DNA of 64,000 nucleotides from the NCBI RefSeq assembly GCF_018531445.1, contig NZ_JAHDTH010000017.1, positions 1-64,000 on the forward strand. Reading direction: 5' to 3'. The translations under genes and the position numbers were made by a program. A model generated the notes under the pieces. That model saw only the letters and a list, made by a program, of their open reading frames with translations, searched no databases and was not told where the DNA came from. Origin of the DNA: Pseudonocardia lacus. GTDB lineage: Bacteria > Actinomycetota > Actinomycetes > Mycobacteriales > Pseudonocardiaceae. Shown here in pieces: positions 49,405 to 57,505 of this stretch; positions within the stretch are counted from its first letter, which is position 1, and each line of letters begins with the position of its first letter.

Positions 49405-50253
49405 TCAGGACACCAGCGCCGCGGCGAGCCGCGCCGCGGCACCCGCGTCCGCCTGCGGCAGGAACAGCGAGGGTTCCACCAGCTCCAGCTCCAGGACGCG
49501 GTGCCGGCCGTCGTCGTCGCGGACGAGGTCGACGCGGGCGTAGGCGGGCGTGCCGAAGCGGGCGGCGACCACGTCGACGGCCGCCCGCGCGGCGGCGACC
49601 TGGGCCGCGTCGGCCTCGTGCGCGAACAGCTCCTCGGCGACGTACAGGTCGCCGACCTCGCCCGCGGGCGCCAGCGTGATCCGCTTGTTCGCGGCGTGGC
49701 TGAACCGGCCCCCGAAGAACAGCAGCCCCCACTCCCCCTCCGCCTCGACGGAGGCCACCTTCGGCTGGACGAGCACCGACCCGCCGCGGGCGCGCAGCCG
49801 CTCGACGTGGTCGAGGGCCAGGTCGTGCTCGACGGCCCGGTAGGCGCCCACGTCCCGGCTCCCGGCCCCGACCGCCGGCTTGACCACCACGTCGTCGGCG
49901 GCGAGCGCGACGGGCCCGCCCGGCTCGACGAACGTCGTGGGGATCACCGGCACGCCGGCGTCGGCGAGCTCGGCCAGGTAGTGCTTGTCGAGGTTCCAGC
50001 GCACGACGGCGGCGGGGTTGCGCACCTCGGTCACCGCCTCGACGCGGTCGAGCCAGCCGAGGAACTCGTCGAGGCGCTGCGGGTAGTCCCACGTGGAGCG
50101 CAGCACGACGCGGTCGAAGGACTCCCACCGGACGTCGGGGTCGTCCCAGTCGACGACCTCGACGCGCACCCCGGTGCCGGCCAGCGCCAACGGCTCGTCC
50201 TCGTCGGTGCCGCGAGCGGCGGCGGTGGTCACCCAGGCCAGTGAACCGATCAC
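49405..50253 (-). CDS. ATP-grasp domain protein
   Basis: A 282-residue ATP-grasp-fold protein (RimK/prokaryotic glutathione-synthetase-like). N-terminal domain: VVLRSTWDYPQRLDEFLGWLDRV and NKHYLAEL-like NLDKHYLAEL. ATP-binding loop: DDVVVKPAVGAGSRDVG. Metal-site residues lie in RVLELELVEPSLFLP. It ligates an amino or carboxyl group with ATP; substrates are not inferable. GTG 50253 is seven bases after TAGCGT; the longer upstream frame is non-conserved. Confidence 0.88.
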   Translation of the reverse strand: MIGSLAWVTTAAARGTDEDEPLALAGTGVRVEVVDWDDPDVRWESFDRVVLRSTWDYPQRLDEFLGWLDRVEAVTEVRNPAAVVRWNLDKHYLAELADAGVPVIPTTFVEPGGPVALAADDVVVKPAVGAGSRDVGAYRAVEHDLALDHVERLRARGGSVLVQPKVASVEAEGEWGLLFFGGRFSHAANKRITLAPAGEVGDLYVAEELFAHEADAAQVAAARAAVDVVAARFGTPAYARVDLVRDDDGRHRVLELELVEPSLFLPQADAGAAARLAAALVS

Positions 50254-50260
50254 GTGGGGG

Positions 50261-50266
50261 ACGCTA
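50261..50266 (-). promoter_or_regulatory. -10 element (TAGCGT) of ATP-grasp gene
   Basis: TAGCGT ends seven bases before GTG 50253; leaderless arrangement. Confidence 0.45.
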
Positions 50267-50311
50267 CGGGTAAGGGCCCCCGGTCCGGGCTGAGGCTTCG
50301 CGCAGCCCGCG

Positions 50312-51973
50312 CTACTCCGCCGCGGCGCAGGTGGCGGCGACGGTGGGCTCGCGGTCGTAGCGGTAGGAGGTGCGCTCCCATGCACCGGTGAGGTTCCGCC
50401 AGAACCGCTCGGCGGTCAGCGGGGCGCGCACGGAGTCGAGCACCTCGACGGTGGCGGGGCAGGCCAGCGCGGCGCGGGCCGCGGCCAGCTGCTCGGCCGG
50501 CGCGAAGCCGCCGTCGTCGACGACCCCGGCCTCGGCCACGTACCAGGCCGGTGGGAGGTCCTTGTCGTGGCCGATGCGCCCGTCGGGCAGGCCGGTGGCG
50601 TGCGCGGCCACCGGGTTGACCAGGCCGACGCCGTCGAGGACGCGGACGTCGAGGGGGGCCAGCTCGCCGGCCACGCCCAGGTTGAGCCAGGCGATGGTGT
50701 CGCGGGCGCCGGCCGGCTCGGGCAGCAGGCGCCACTCCAGCTCGCCGTCGGGCCGGGGCGCGGCCAGCGCGAGCGAGGGCCGGTCGGTGGCCGCCAGCGC
50801 GGCCACCCCCTCGGGGACCATCGGGTGGGTGACGTAGTCGCCGGTGGCGACCGGGTACGGCACGCCGAGCAGCCGCACGTAGTACAGGCGCTCGTTGGCG
50901 ATCAAGCCGGGGCCCAGGTCCTCGTAGCCGGGTCGCAGGCCGAGCACGCAGACCACCGCCCAGGTCCCGACCACGGCGACCGGCAGCACGGTGCGCCAGA
51001 TCAGCGGCACCACGAGCACCGGCAGGACCAGCGAGAACAGCGCGGGCAGCAGCATCCGCCCGTGCATGAAGTCGCCGCCGACGCGGGTCACGTAGAGCGC
51101 CAGCAGCAGGCCGGCCAGCACCGGGGCGACGGCCACCGCGGCCGTGGCCACCCGCAGCCGGGGGTCGCCGGTGGGCCGGCGGGCGACCAGCAGCACCGCG
51201 CCGACCAGCAGCGCGGCCAGCGGCACCCACAGCGCGTAGGTGCCGGCGAGGTCGTCGAGGTAGATCAGGCCCTGCCCCCACCGCGGGTCACCGGCCTCCT
51301 TGGCCAGCGCGGTGGAGGGCACCAGCAGCCCGTAGTAGCCGGCCCGGAAGACCTCGTAGGCCAGCGGGACGACGGCCGCGGCGGCGGCCAGCCCGACCAG
51401 CCGCGGCACTCCCCCGCGCCGCTCCAGCAGCACCAGCACCGCCGCCGCGAGCAGCCCGAACAGCGCCAGGTCGGGGCGGACGAGCGGGGCCAGCCCGAGC
51501 ACGACGGCGGCCGGCCACGCCCGGCCGGTGGGCCCGCCACCGTCCTCGACGGCCCGGCGCAGCGCCTCCAGCCTGCGCACCAGCAGCCACCAGGTCAGCC
51601 CGAGCCAGCCCACGATCAGCCCGGTCTCCAGGCCGGACGTGCCGAAGTCCCAGAACGGCGGCAGCGCCACCACGACCATCGCGCCCAGCGGCACGATCCG
51701 GCGGCGGCCACCGGCCAGCCGGCGGGCGCCGTCCATGCCCATACCCAGCCCCAGCACCGACAGCAGCAGGCCGAGCACCACCGCCGCCCAGTTCAGCGAC
51801 ACGCCGGGCACCAGGCCGGGCAGCGCGAGCAGGCCGGTCCACAGGGTGGAGGTGTTGGCCTCGACGCGCTCGCCCGCGTTGTAGACCGGGCCGTCGCCGG
51901 CGAGCAGGTTGCGCACCGTGCGCAGCACGATCAGCCCGTCGTCGCTGACCCAGCGCCGGTTCCAGACCAGCAC
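50312..51973 (-). CDS. aftB: AftB-type terminal arabinofuranosyltransferase, N-terminus uncertain
   Basis: A GT-C membrane glycosyltransferase closely resembling AftB (Rv3805c), which adds the terminal beta-1,2 arabinofuranose of arabinan. The external-loop motif is RRWVSDDGLIVLRTVRNLLAG; YYGLLVPSTALAKEAGD, RVGGDFMHGRMLLPALF and VGLVNPVAAHATGLPDGRIGHDK also fit. About nine membrane segments precede the external C-terminal domain. The canonical frame starts at GTG 51973 but that cuts the first helix. The frame continues 47 codons upstream to a TAG (52117-52115), which itself is codon 3 after ATG 52123. ATG 52123 overlaps the methyltransferase stop (TGATG). Confidence 0.87.
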   Translation of the reverse strand: MLVWNRRWVSDDGLIVLRTVRNLLAGDGPVYNAGERVEANTSTLWTGLLALPGLVPGVSLNWAAVVLGLLLSVLGLGMGMDGARRLAGGRRRIVPLGAMVVVALPPFWDFGTSGLETGLIVGWLGLTWWLLVRRLEALRRAVEDGGGPTGRAWPAAVVLGLAPLVRPDLALFGLLAAAVLVLLERRGGVPRLVGLAAAAAVVPLAYEVFRAGYYGLLVPSTALAKEAGDPRWGQGLIYLDDLAGTYALWVPLAALLVGAVLLVARRPTGDPRLRVATAAVAVAPVLAGLLLALYVTRVGGDFMHGRMLLPALFSLVLPVLVVPLIWRTVLPVAVVGTWAVVCVLGLRPGYEDLGPGLIANERLYYVRLLGVPYPVATGDYVTHPMVPEGVAALAATDRPSLALAAPRPDGELEWRLLPEPAGARDTIAWLNLGVAGELAPLDVRVLDGVGLVNPVAAHATGLPDGRIGHDKDLPPAWYVAEAGVVDDGGFAPAEQLAAARAALACPATVEVLDSVRAPLTAERFWRNLTGAWERTSYRYDREPTVAATCAAAE

Positions 51974-52114
51974 CGCGAACCCGGCCAGCGTGATGCCGAT
52001 GACGAACCGGTCCCACGGCGAGCGCGGGATCGGCAGCCGGGTGGCGCGTTCCCCGTCGACCGGCGGCGCGGAGCCGGGGGGTGCCGAGTCGGTGGCGGAG
52101 CTGATGGCGGACCC

Positions 52115-52123
52115 CTAGCGCAT
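52115..52123 (-). other. ATG-CGC-TAG: in-frame stop at codon 3 of aftB
   Basis: On the minus strand, the methyltransferase stop TGA (52125-52123) overlaps an ATG that is in frame with aftB, but the third codon is TAG. No ATG, GTG or TTG occurs between this TAG and GTG 51973. Confidence 0.85.
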
Positions 52124-52863
52124 CAGGTCGGACCGGGGTCGACGCGCTCGATCACGAAGACCGACGACTCGCCCGAGCCGGGGCGCAGGAACAGCCGCCC
52201 GGCCAGGAACTGGGTCAGCGAGGGCACCGCGTGCACGAGGGCGTCGAGCAGCTTCGGGAGCTTGCCGTAGGGCACGTTCCACAGCCCGTCGCTGCCCTCG
52301 CGCAGCACCCGGAAGCCGCGGGCCTGGATGAAGGCCTTCCACTCGGCGTGCGGCTTGAGGTTGATGTGCGTGGGGTCCTGGTAGCCGGTCCACCCCGGCC
52401 CGGCCAGGCCGCGCGCCTTGCCGGCCGGGTCGGGCATGACGACCAGCGCCTTGCCGCCCGGCACCAGGATGCGCCGCCAGCAGGCCAGCACCTCGGTGGC
52501 GGTGTCGTCGTCGAGGTGCTCGAGGACGTGGATGGCGGTCAGGCCGCGGAAGACGCCGGTGGGGATGTCGTCGAGCTCGGTGTGCACCGGCGAGCCCGGG
52601 GCGGTCTCGCGCGAGAGCCCGGCCGAGTACGGCGAGATCTCGAACCCGGACGCCGATCCGTGCATCGCCAGCCTGCGCAGCAGGTGCCCGGTGCCGCAGC
52701 CGAAGTCCAGGTACGGCCCGGCGCCGATGTAGCGCCGGACCATCCGCACGTACCAGCGCAGCGCGGGCCGGTCGCCGGCCTGCCCGTTGCCGTCGTAGTA
52801 GGACTCGTCGTAGTGGTCGGGCTCGCCCTGGGCGGCCTCGAACTCGAACTCCGACGTCGTCAT
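52123..52863 (-). CDS. Class I SAM-dependent methyltransferase
   Basis: A 246-residue methyltransferase. Motif I is YLDFGCGTGHLLRRLA; GFEISPYSAG gives the SAM ribose site; ALTAIHVLEHLDDD-like LTAIHVLEHLDDD marks motif IV, and ILVPGGKALVVMPDP motif VI. It resembles enzymes that modify sugars or glycolipids in polysaccharide clusters. ATG 52863 overlaps the glycosyltransferase stop (ATGA) and its own stop overlaps the presumed aftB ATG, so it is in the middle of a coupled operon. Confidence 0.9.
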   Translation of the reverse strand: MTTSEFEFEAAQGEPDHYDESYYDGNGQAGDRPALRWYVRMVRRYIGAGPYLDFGCGTGHLLRRLAMHGSASGFEISPYSAGLSRETAPGSPVHTELDDIPTGVFRGLTAIHVLEHLDDDTATEVLACWRRILVPGGKALVVMPDPAGKARGLAGPGWTGYQDPTHINLKPHAEWKAFIQARGFRVLREGSDGLWNVPYGKLPKLLDALVHAVPSLTQFLAGRLFLRPGSGESSVFVIERVDPGPT

Positions 52864-54002
52864 CGGCGCGCCTTTCGCTGGTGGGCCGCCTTGTCCAGCA
52901 GGACCTCGTAGGCGTCCAGCACGGTGGACACCGAGAACGCCTGGTGCGCCGCCTTGCGGCCGGCCTCGCGGTCGGGCGGGTTGGTCTGCAGGCCCTGCAG
53001 GGCCCGGGTGATGGCCGCCGGGTCGGCCGGCGGGACGACGGTGCCGAAGCCCGTCTGCGCGACGGGCTGGCGCACGCCGGGGATGTCGCTGGACAGCACC
53101 GGGACCCCGGCCAGCATCGCCACGGCCTGCACGATGCCGAACGCCTCGAACGCGTTGACCGAGGGCAGCGTGAACACGTCGAGGGAGGCGTAGAAGTCGC
53201 CGATGCGCTCCTCGGGCACGAAGCCCATCAGCCGGATGCGCGGGTCGTCGCCGATGGCCGCGCGCACCTGGTCGACGACGCTGCCGCCGGCGACGTGGGT
53301 GAAGTCGCCGCCGATGAGCAGCCGGGCGTCGTCGTCGGGCAGCGCACGGAAACCGCGGACCAGGTACTCCAGGCCCTTCTCGCGCACGATCCGGCCGAGG
53401 AACCCGACGTGCAGGCCGTCGGTCTCGCGGTAGGACGGCGCACCGGGCGGCGGCGGCGGGCAGGGCGGCGCGACGACCGCCATCGCCGGCTCGATGGCCG
53501 TCCACATGCGGCTGTTGCGGGCGTAGTCCTCGCTGGTGACGGCGACGATCGCGGAGTTGCGCATGGCGTAGCGGTTGGACGCGTCGACGACCGTCCGCTG
53601 GGCCACGTTGATCAGGCCCGGCGGCAGGGTGACGTCGCAGTGGTAGGTCGACACGATCGGCGTCGGCATCCCGGCGGCGATCGCGCCGGCCTCCAGCATC
53701 GGCAGCTGCAGCGCGCCGACCTTCGCCCGGGCCATCGTGGTGCGGGCCAGCCGGACGAACTGCGGGCTGATCACCCCGCGGCCGAGCCGGGCGATCACCG
53801 GCGCGCGCAGCACGCGCACCCCGTTGATCTCCTCGCGGCGGGGCAGCGAGGAGTCGAAGCGGTTGGTCACGACCGTGACCCGGCGTCCACGCGCGGCCAT
53901 GCCCTCGGCGAGGTCGCGGGCCATGTTCGTCAGCCCGGACACGTACGGGGCGTAGTACGTCAGCGCGATGACGAGGTCGTCGCGGGCGGGGTCAGGCGAC
54001 AC
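52860..54002 (-). CDS. GT4-family glycosyltransferase
   Basis: A 380-residue GT-B enzyme. N-terminal domain: LVIALTYYAPYVSGLTNMARDLAEGMAARGRRVTVVTNR. Nucleotide-sugar domain: VGFLGRIVREKGLEYLVRGF and the E-x7-E motif EAFGIVQAVAMLAGVPVLSS. It acts on the cytoplasmic face of the membrane with a nucleotide-sugar or lipid-linked acceptor. Start and stop overlap its neighbours, the flippase (11 bases) and a methyltransferase (4 bases). Confidence 0.91.
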   Translation of the reverse strand: MSPDPARDDLVIALTYYAPYVSGLTNMARDLAEGMAARGRRVTVVTNRFDSSLPRREEINGVRVLRAPVIARLGRGVISPQFVRLARTTMARAKVGALQLPMLEAGAIAAGMPTPIVSTYHCDVTLPPGLINVAQRTVVDASNRYAMRNSAIVAVTSEDYARNSRMWTAIEPAMAVVAPPCPPPPPGAPSYRETDGLHVGFLGRIVREKGLEYLVRGFRALPDDDARLLIGGDFTHVAGGSVVDQVRAAIGDDPRIRLMGFVPEERIGDFYASLDVFTLPSVNAFEAFGIVQAVAMLAGVPVLSSDIPGVRQPVAQTGFGTVVPPADPAAITRALQGLQTNPPDREAGRKAAHQAFSVSTVLDAYEVLLDKAAHQRKARR

Positions 54003-55290
54003 TCTGCAACACTCGCTCCCGTCGTTCGCTGAGCACCAGCGCGGTTCCGACCACCCAGCCGGTCACCGAGCCCAGCAGGAAGGCCAGTTCGGCGCGCAGC
54101 AGCAGGTCCGGCACGACGGCCAGCACCACGGCCGCGACGACCAGCCCGGACAACCAGCTCCAGGCCACCAGGCGGTGGCGCACCGAGGCGACCAGCACCT
54201 GGGTGACCAGGACCAGCACGATATAGGCCGCGACCCCGAGCGCCAGCAGGGCCACGTGCATGCCGCCGAGCACGTACTCGGGGCCGAAGATGAGCCCGAC
54301 GAGCCACGGGCCGGCCAGCCAGCCGACGCCCACGGCCGCCGCGCCGAGCACGACCAGGCTCAGCGCCAGCAGCCGCATCATCCGCACCAGCTTGGCCCGG
54401 TCGCCGCCGTGCAGGGCGGCGGTGAGCATCGGCAGCAGCGCGCTCTGCAGCGGCACCACCAGGAACAGCGGGATGCGGCTGAGCGTGAACGCGGCCAGCA
54501 GCTGACCGGCCGCGGTCGCCTCGGCGGGGGTCTCGGCGAGCACCGGCGCGATCACCGGGATGCCGTTGAGCAGCAGCTGCGCGCACACCGAGCCGAGCAG
54601 CAGCGGGGCGACCGCGGACCACACGGCGCGCGGGGTCTGCCAGCCGGCGGCCGGGTCGGGCTCGGTGGTGGCGCGGGTGCGCCTGCGCAGCAGCGAGACC
54701 AGCTGCGGCGCGTGCGAGAGCGCGATGGCCGCCGTCAGCGTCCAGGCGAACCCGGAGCTGCCCGGGTCGGCGATCAGCGAGGCCACCAGCGTGGCCAGCC
54801 CGACCCGCAGGACGGCGTCGACGAACATGATGAACGCGTGCCGGCCCATCCGGTCCATGCCGATGAGCGCGCCGCGGACCACGAACTGGCCGGCCGAGAC
54901 CAGGCACAGCACGCCGAACGCGACGACCACGATCGCGTGCCCGCCGAACGTGGCCTGCAGCAGCGGCCAGGCCATCGCCACCAGCGCCAGCTGCCCGACG
55001 GCCATCGTCGCCGCGGTGAACAGGGTCGCCTTCAGCACACCGAGCGGGCGGCCCGGCGTCTGCAGCATCCGGGCCGTCTCCTGCTCGATGGACAGGAACA
55101 TGCCGAACCCGGCGACCTGGGCCAACGACCAGAAGGCGCCGAAGTAGGCGTACTCGGCGGCCGGCAGGTTCCGCGCGACGATGGCCAGGTAGACGTTGAC
55201 CAGCAGCCCGGAGGCCACGATCCCGATGCCGACCAGCCCGAGCGAGCGGGTGTGCGAGCCGGAGGTGCTAGCCAGGACTCTGACCTCCAT
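53992..55290 (-). CDS. Wzx/MOP-superfamily polysaccharide flippase
   Basis: A 432-residue protein with 12-14 membrane segments of the MATE/MOP type: RSLGLVGIGIVASGLLVNVYLAIVARNLPAAEYAYFGAFWSLAQVAGF, then IEQETARMLQTP and LIFGPEYVLGG near helix 11. It resembles lipid-linked oligosaccharide flippases that move glycans from the inner to the outer leaflet. ATG 55290 was chosen; a CATAAT -10 (55329-55334) would give a ~30-base leader. The 3' end overlaps the GT4 gene, and the operon continues to aftB. Confidence 0.87.
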   Translation of the reverse strand: MEVRVLASTSGSHTRSLGLVGIGIVASGLLVNVYLAIVARNLPAAEYAYFGAFWSLAQVAGFGMFLSIEQETARMLQTPGRPLGVLKATLFTAATMAVGQLALVAMAWPLLQATFGGHAIVVVAFGVLCLVSAGQFVVRGALIGMDRMGRHAFIMFVDAVLRVGLATLVASLIADPGSSGFAWTLTAAIALSHAPQLVSLLRRRTRATTEPDPAAGWQTPRAVWSAVAPLLLGSVCAQLLLNGIPVIAPVLAETPAEATAAGQLLAAFTLSRIPLFLVVPLQSALLPMLTAALHGGDRAKLVRMMRLLALSLVVLGAAAVGVGWLAGPWLVGLIFGPEYVLGGMHVALLALGVAAYIVLVLVTQVLVASVRHRLVAWSWLSGLVVAAVVLAVVPDLLLRAELAFLLGSVTGWVVGTALVLSERRERVLQSVA

Positions 55291-55328
55291 CAGGAGCGGC
55301 AGCAGTGAGACCGCCGGGGGACCCACCG

Positions 55329-55334
55329 ATTATG
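55329..55334 (-). promoter_or_regulatory. -10 element (CATAAT) of flippase-GT4-methyltransferase-aftB operon
   Basis: Minus-strand CATAAT is the closest match to TATAAT in this region and lies ~40 bases before ATG 55290, too near GTG 55326 to serve that start. Confidence 0.4.
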
Positions 55335-55341
55335 CAGCGGG

Positions 55342-55397
55342 GGGACGCACCGATCGGGTACCACCCCGGTGCGTCCCACCGGTCGAGTACCCGGTGG
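55342..55397 (-). terminator. Two adjacent hairpins downstream of the 55407 methyltransferase
   Basis: Arms 55342-55352/55367-55377 form a perfect 11-base stem, and arms 55376-55382/55391-55397 a 7-base stem. They lie directly after the methyltransferase stop at 55407, upstream of the flippase promoter. Confidence 0.55.
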
Positions 55398-55406
55398 GCC
55401 ATCGGA

Positions 55407-56123
55407 CTACTTCTCCGCGCGGACGACGTAGAGGTGGCTGCGCCACCTCGGGCCGGCGCTGCGGTCCTCCTCGACGGAGACGGTGACGCCACCCGCCTCG
55501 GCGATGAGCCGGGTGACGGCGGCGGTCGGGGTGCCGTGCATCTCCATGCCGGCGCGCAGCCGGTCCAGCACCGGGGCGGGCAGCGCCTTCATGGCCCCGC
55601 CGACCAGGCCGATCGGTTCGGCCGGCAGCTGGAACACGACCAGCCCGCCGGGCGCGGCCGCGCGCAGGAAGTGCCGGATGTAGCCGTGCGACAGCTCGGT
55701 CGGCATGTGCTGGAGCACGCGGCAGCAGTAGACGAGGTCGATGCTGTCGTCGGCGACCGAGGCCAGCTCGGTGCCCTCGTCGTGGACGAACTCGCAGCGC
55801 TCGTCGTCGACGATCTCGCGGGCCTTGGCCAGCATCGTCGGGGAGACGTCGACGCCGATGACCCGGGCGAACCCGGCCGCGGCCAGCCCGGCCGACAGCC
55901 GGCCGGGGCCGCAGCCGAAGTCCAGCGCCGTGCCCATCTTGGGGGTGAGCCCGCGGCGGTCGAGCAGGGAGAGCATCGCGTCGATCTCGCGGCGGCCGGT
56001 GCGCAGGAAGTCGGCCGGGTCCCAGCGCCCGCCGCGGCCCGCGTCGGTCAGTGCGGCCCACATCGGATCGGTGTCGCCGAGCTGGGTCCACCGCCGAGCG
56101 ACGCCGATCATCGAGTTGCTCAC
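55407..56123 (-). CDS. Class I SAM-dependent methyltransferase
   Basis: A 238-residue methyltransferase. Motif I is ALDFGCGPGRLSAGLAAAGF, then VIGVDVSPTMLAKARE and SIDLVYCCRVLQHMPTE. It differs from the other methyltransferase of this region and is most similar to small-molecule or glycolipid methyltransferases. GTG 56123 is seven bases after TAGAGT. Two hairpins separate it from the flippase operon, so it may be a separate transcript. Confidence 0.9.
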   Translation of the reverse strand: MSNSMIGVARRWTQLGDTDPMWAALTDAGRGGRWDPADFLRTGRREIDAMLSLLDRRGLTPKMGTALDFGCGPGRLSAGLAAAGFARVIGVDVSPTMLAKAREIVDDERCEFVHDEGTELASVADDSIDLVYCCRVLQHMPTELSHGYIRHFLRAAAPGGLVVFQLPAEPIGLVGGAMKALPAPVLDRLRAGMEMHGTPTAAVTRLIAEAGGVTVSVEEDRSAGPRWRSHLYVVRAEK

Positions 56124-56130
56124 GGGTCGC

Positions 56131-56136
56131 ACTCTA
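56131..56136 (-). promoter_or_regulatory. -10 element (TAGAGT) of methyltransferase gene
   Basis: TAGAGT ends seven bases before GTG 56123, supporting that start and a leaderless mRNA. Confidence 0.5.
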
Positions 56137-56226
56137 AGGGGCGCGGTGCCACCTGCTCGGAGCAGCCTCCGCGGTCGCGCTCCGCGACGGCTGGTCCGCG
56201 GCGGTCGACCGGGCCAGGCTGGGGCG

Positions 56227-57491
56227 GTGACGGGTGAGCTGCTGGGGCGGTTGGCGAGCGGGGCGGTGACGGCGGTCGCGGCGGCCGGCGGGGCGCTGGC
56301 CGAGGTGCGGCGCGTGCACGCCACGACCGGCGCCGTGGCGGCGTTCGACGACGACCGGGCGCTCGCCGATGCCGCCCGGCTCGACCGCGAGTTCGAGCGC
56401 GGCGGACCGGTCGGGCCGCTGCACGGGCTGCCGGTGACGGTCAAGGACTGGATCGACGTCGAGGGCTTCCCGTGCGCGGGCGTGGGCGACGCGCGCGACC
56501 GCCGCCCCACCCGGGACGCCACGGCGGTGGCCCGGCTGCGCGCGGCCGGCGCGGTGGTGCTGGCCAAGACCCGGCCGTGGGGCGGTGTGCGCCACCCCCT
56601 CGACCCCGACCGCACGGTGGGCGGGTCGAGCAGCGGGGAGGCCGCGCTGGTCGCGGCGGGGGCGTCCCCGCTCGGGCTGGGCAGCGACTCCGGGGGCAGC
56701 ATCCGGCTGCCCGCCGCGTGGGCGGGCGCCTGCGGGCTCAAGCCGACGGCGGGCCGGGTGCCGGGCACCGGGCACTTCCCGCGCGTCGGGCCGCTCAGCG
56801 ACGGCCGCACCCAGATCGGGCCGCTGGCCGCCGACGTCGCCACCCTGGAACGGGCGCTGCGGGTCATCGCCGGACCGGACGGGCACGACGCCGGTGTGCC
56901 ACCCGTGCCGTTGGTCGGCTCCGATCGGGTGGACGTCACCGCCCTGCGGGTCGCGGTGCTGCACGGCTCGGGCGACCGGCGGCCGTCGCCCGCCGTGGTC
57001 GCCGCCGTCGACCGCGCGGCCGACGCGCTGGTGGCGGCCGGGGCGACGCGGGTCGAGTGGCCCTACGACTGGCTCGCCGACGCCTGGGAGATCACCCAGG
57101 GCTACTGGGCGCGCGCGACCGGGCGGCCCGACCTGACCGGCGCCGACGTCGCCGCGCAGCTGTGGGACTGGGACCGCTTCCGCACCCGCTGCCTGCGCGC
57201 GGGCGCCGAGGTCGACGTCCTCGTCACGCCCACGGTGCCGCGCACCGCCCCCGCCACGACGAGTTCGACGGCGATCGGACCGCGTACCTGCACACGCTGC
57301 CGGCGAGCCTGTCCGGCGCGCCGGCCGTCAGCCTGCCCGCGGGCGCGGACGCCGACGGGCTGCCGCTGGCGGTCCAGCTCGTCGGTCGGCCGTGGGAGGA
57401 CCACGTGGTGCTGGCGGCGGCCGCGGCGGTCGAACGGGACGTGCTCCCGGTGATCACCGGGGGCACGTCGCCGGGCACGCGGATCGGCTGA
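56227..57491 (+). pseudogene. Amidase-signature enzyme, frameshifted
   Basis: The first ~340 codons from GTG 56227 encode an amidase-signature enzyme: PLHGLPVTVKDWIDVEGF with the catalytic Lys, and GGSSSGEAALVAAGASPLGLGSDSGGSIRLPAAWAG with the two catalytic Ser. Around the C-run at 57248-57252 the homology shifts to another frame, which continues RHDEFDGDRTAYLHTLPASLSGAPAVSLPAG to a natural end at 57491. One extra C in the run would restore the frame. This is a recent pseudogene or a base-call error; all catalytic residues lie before the shift. Confidence 0.85.
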
Positions 57492-57505
57492 CACCATCCT
57501 GGACC

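Noticed and set aside
52115-52123. Recoded amber (pyrrolysine-like) codon in aftB
   Set aside because: A single TAG near the start with no supporting machinery in view; mutation, error or re-initiation are simpler.
47105-57491. Biosynthetic gene cluster for a secondary metabolite
   Set aside because: Acyltransferase, nitroreductase, ATP-grasp, methyltransferases and GT4 occur together, but there is no core synthase (NRPS, PKS, terpene or RiPP precursor), and the genes lie within an arabinan locus.
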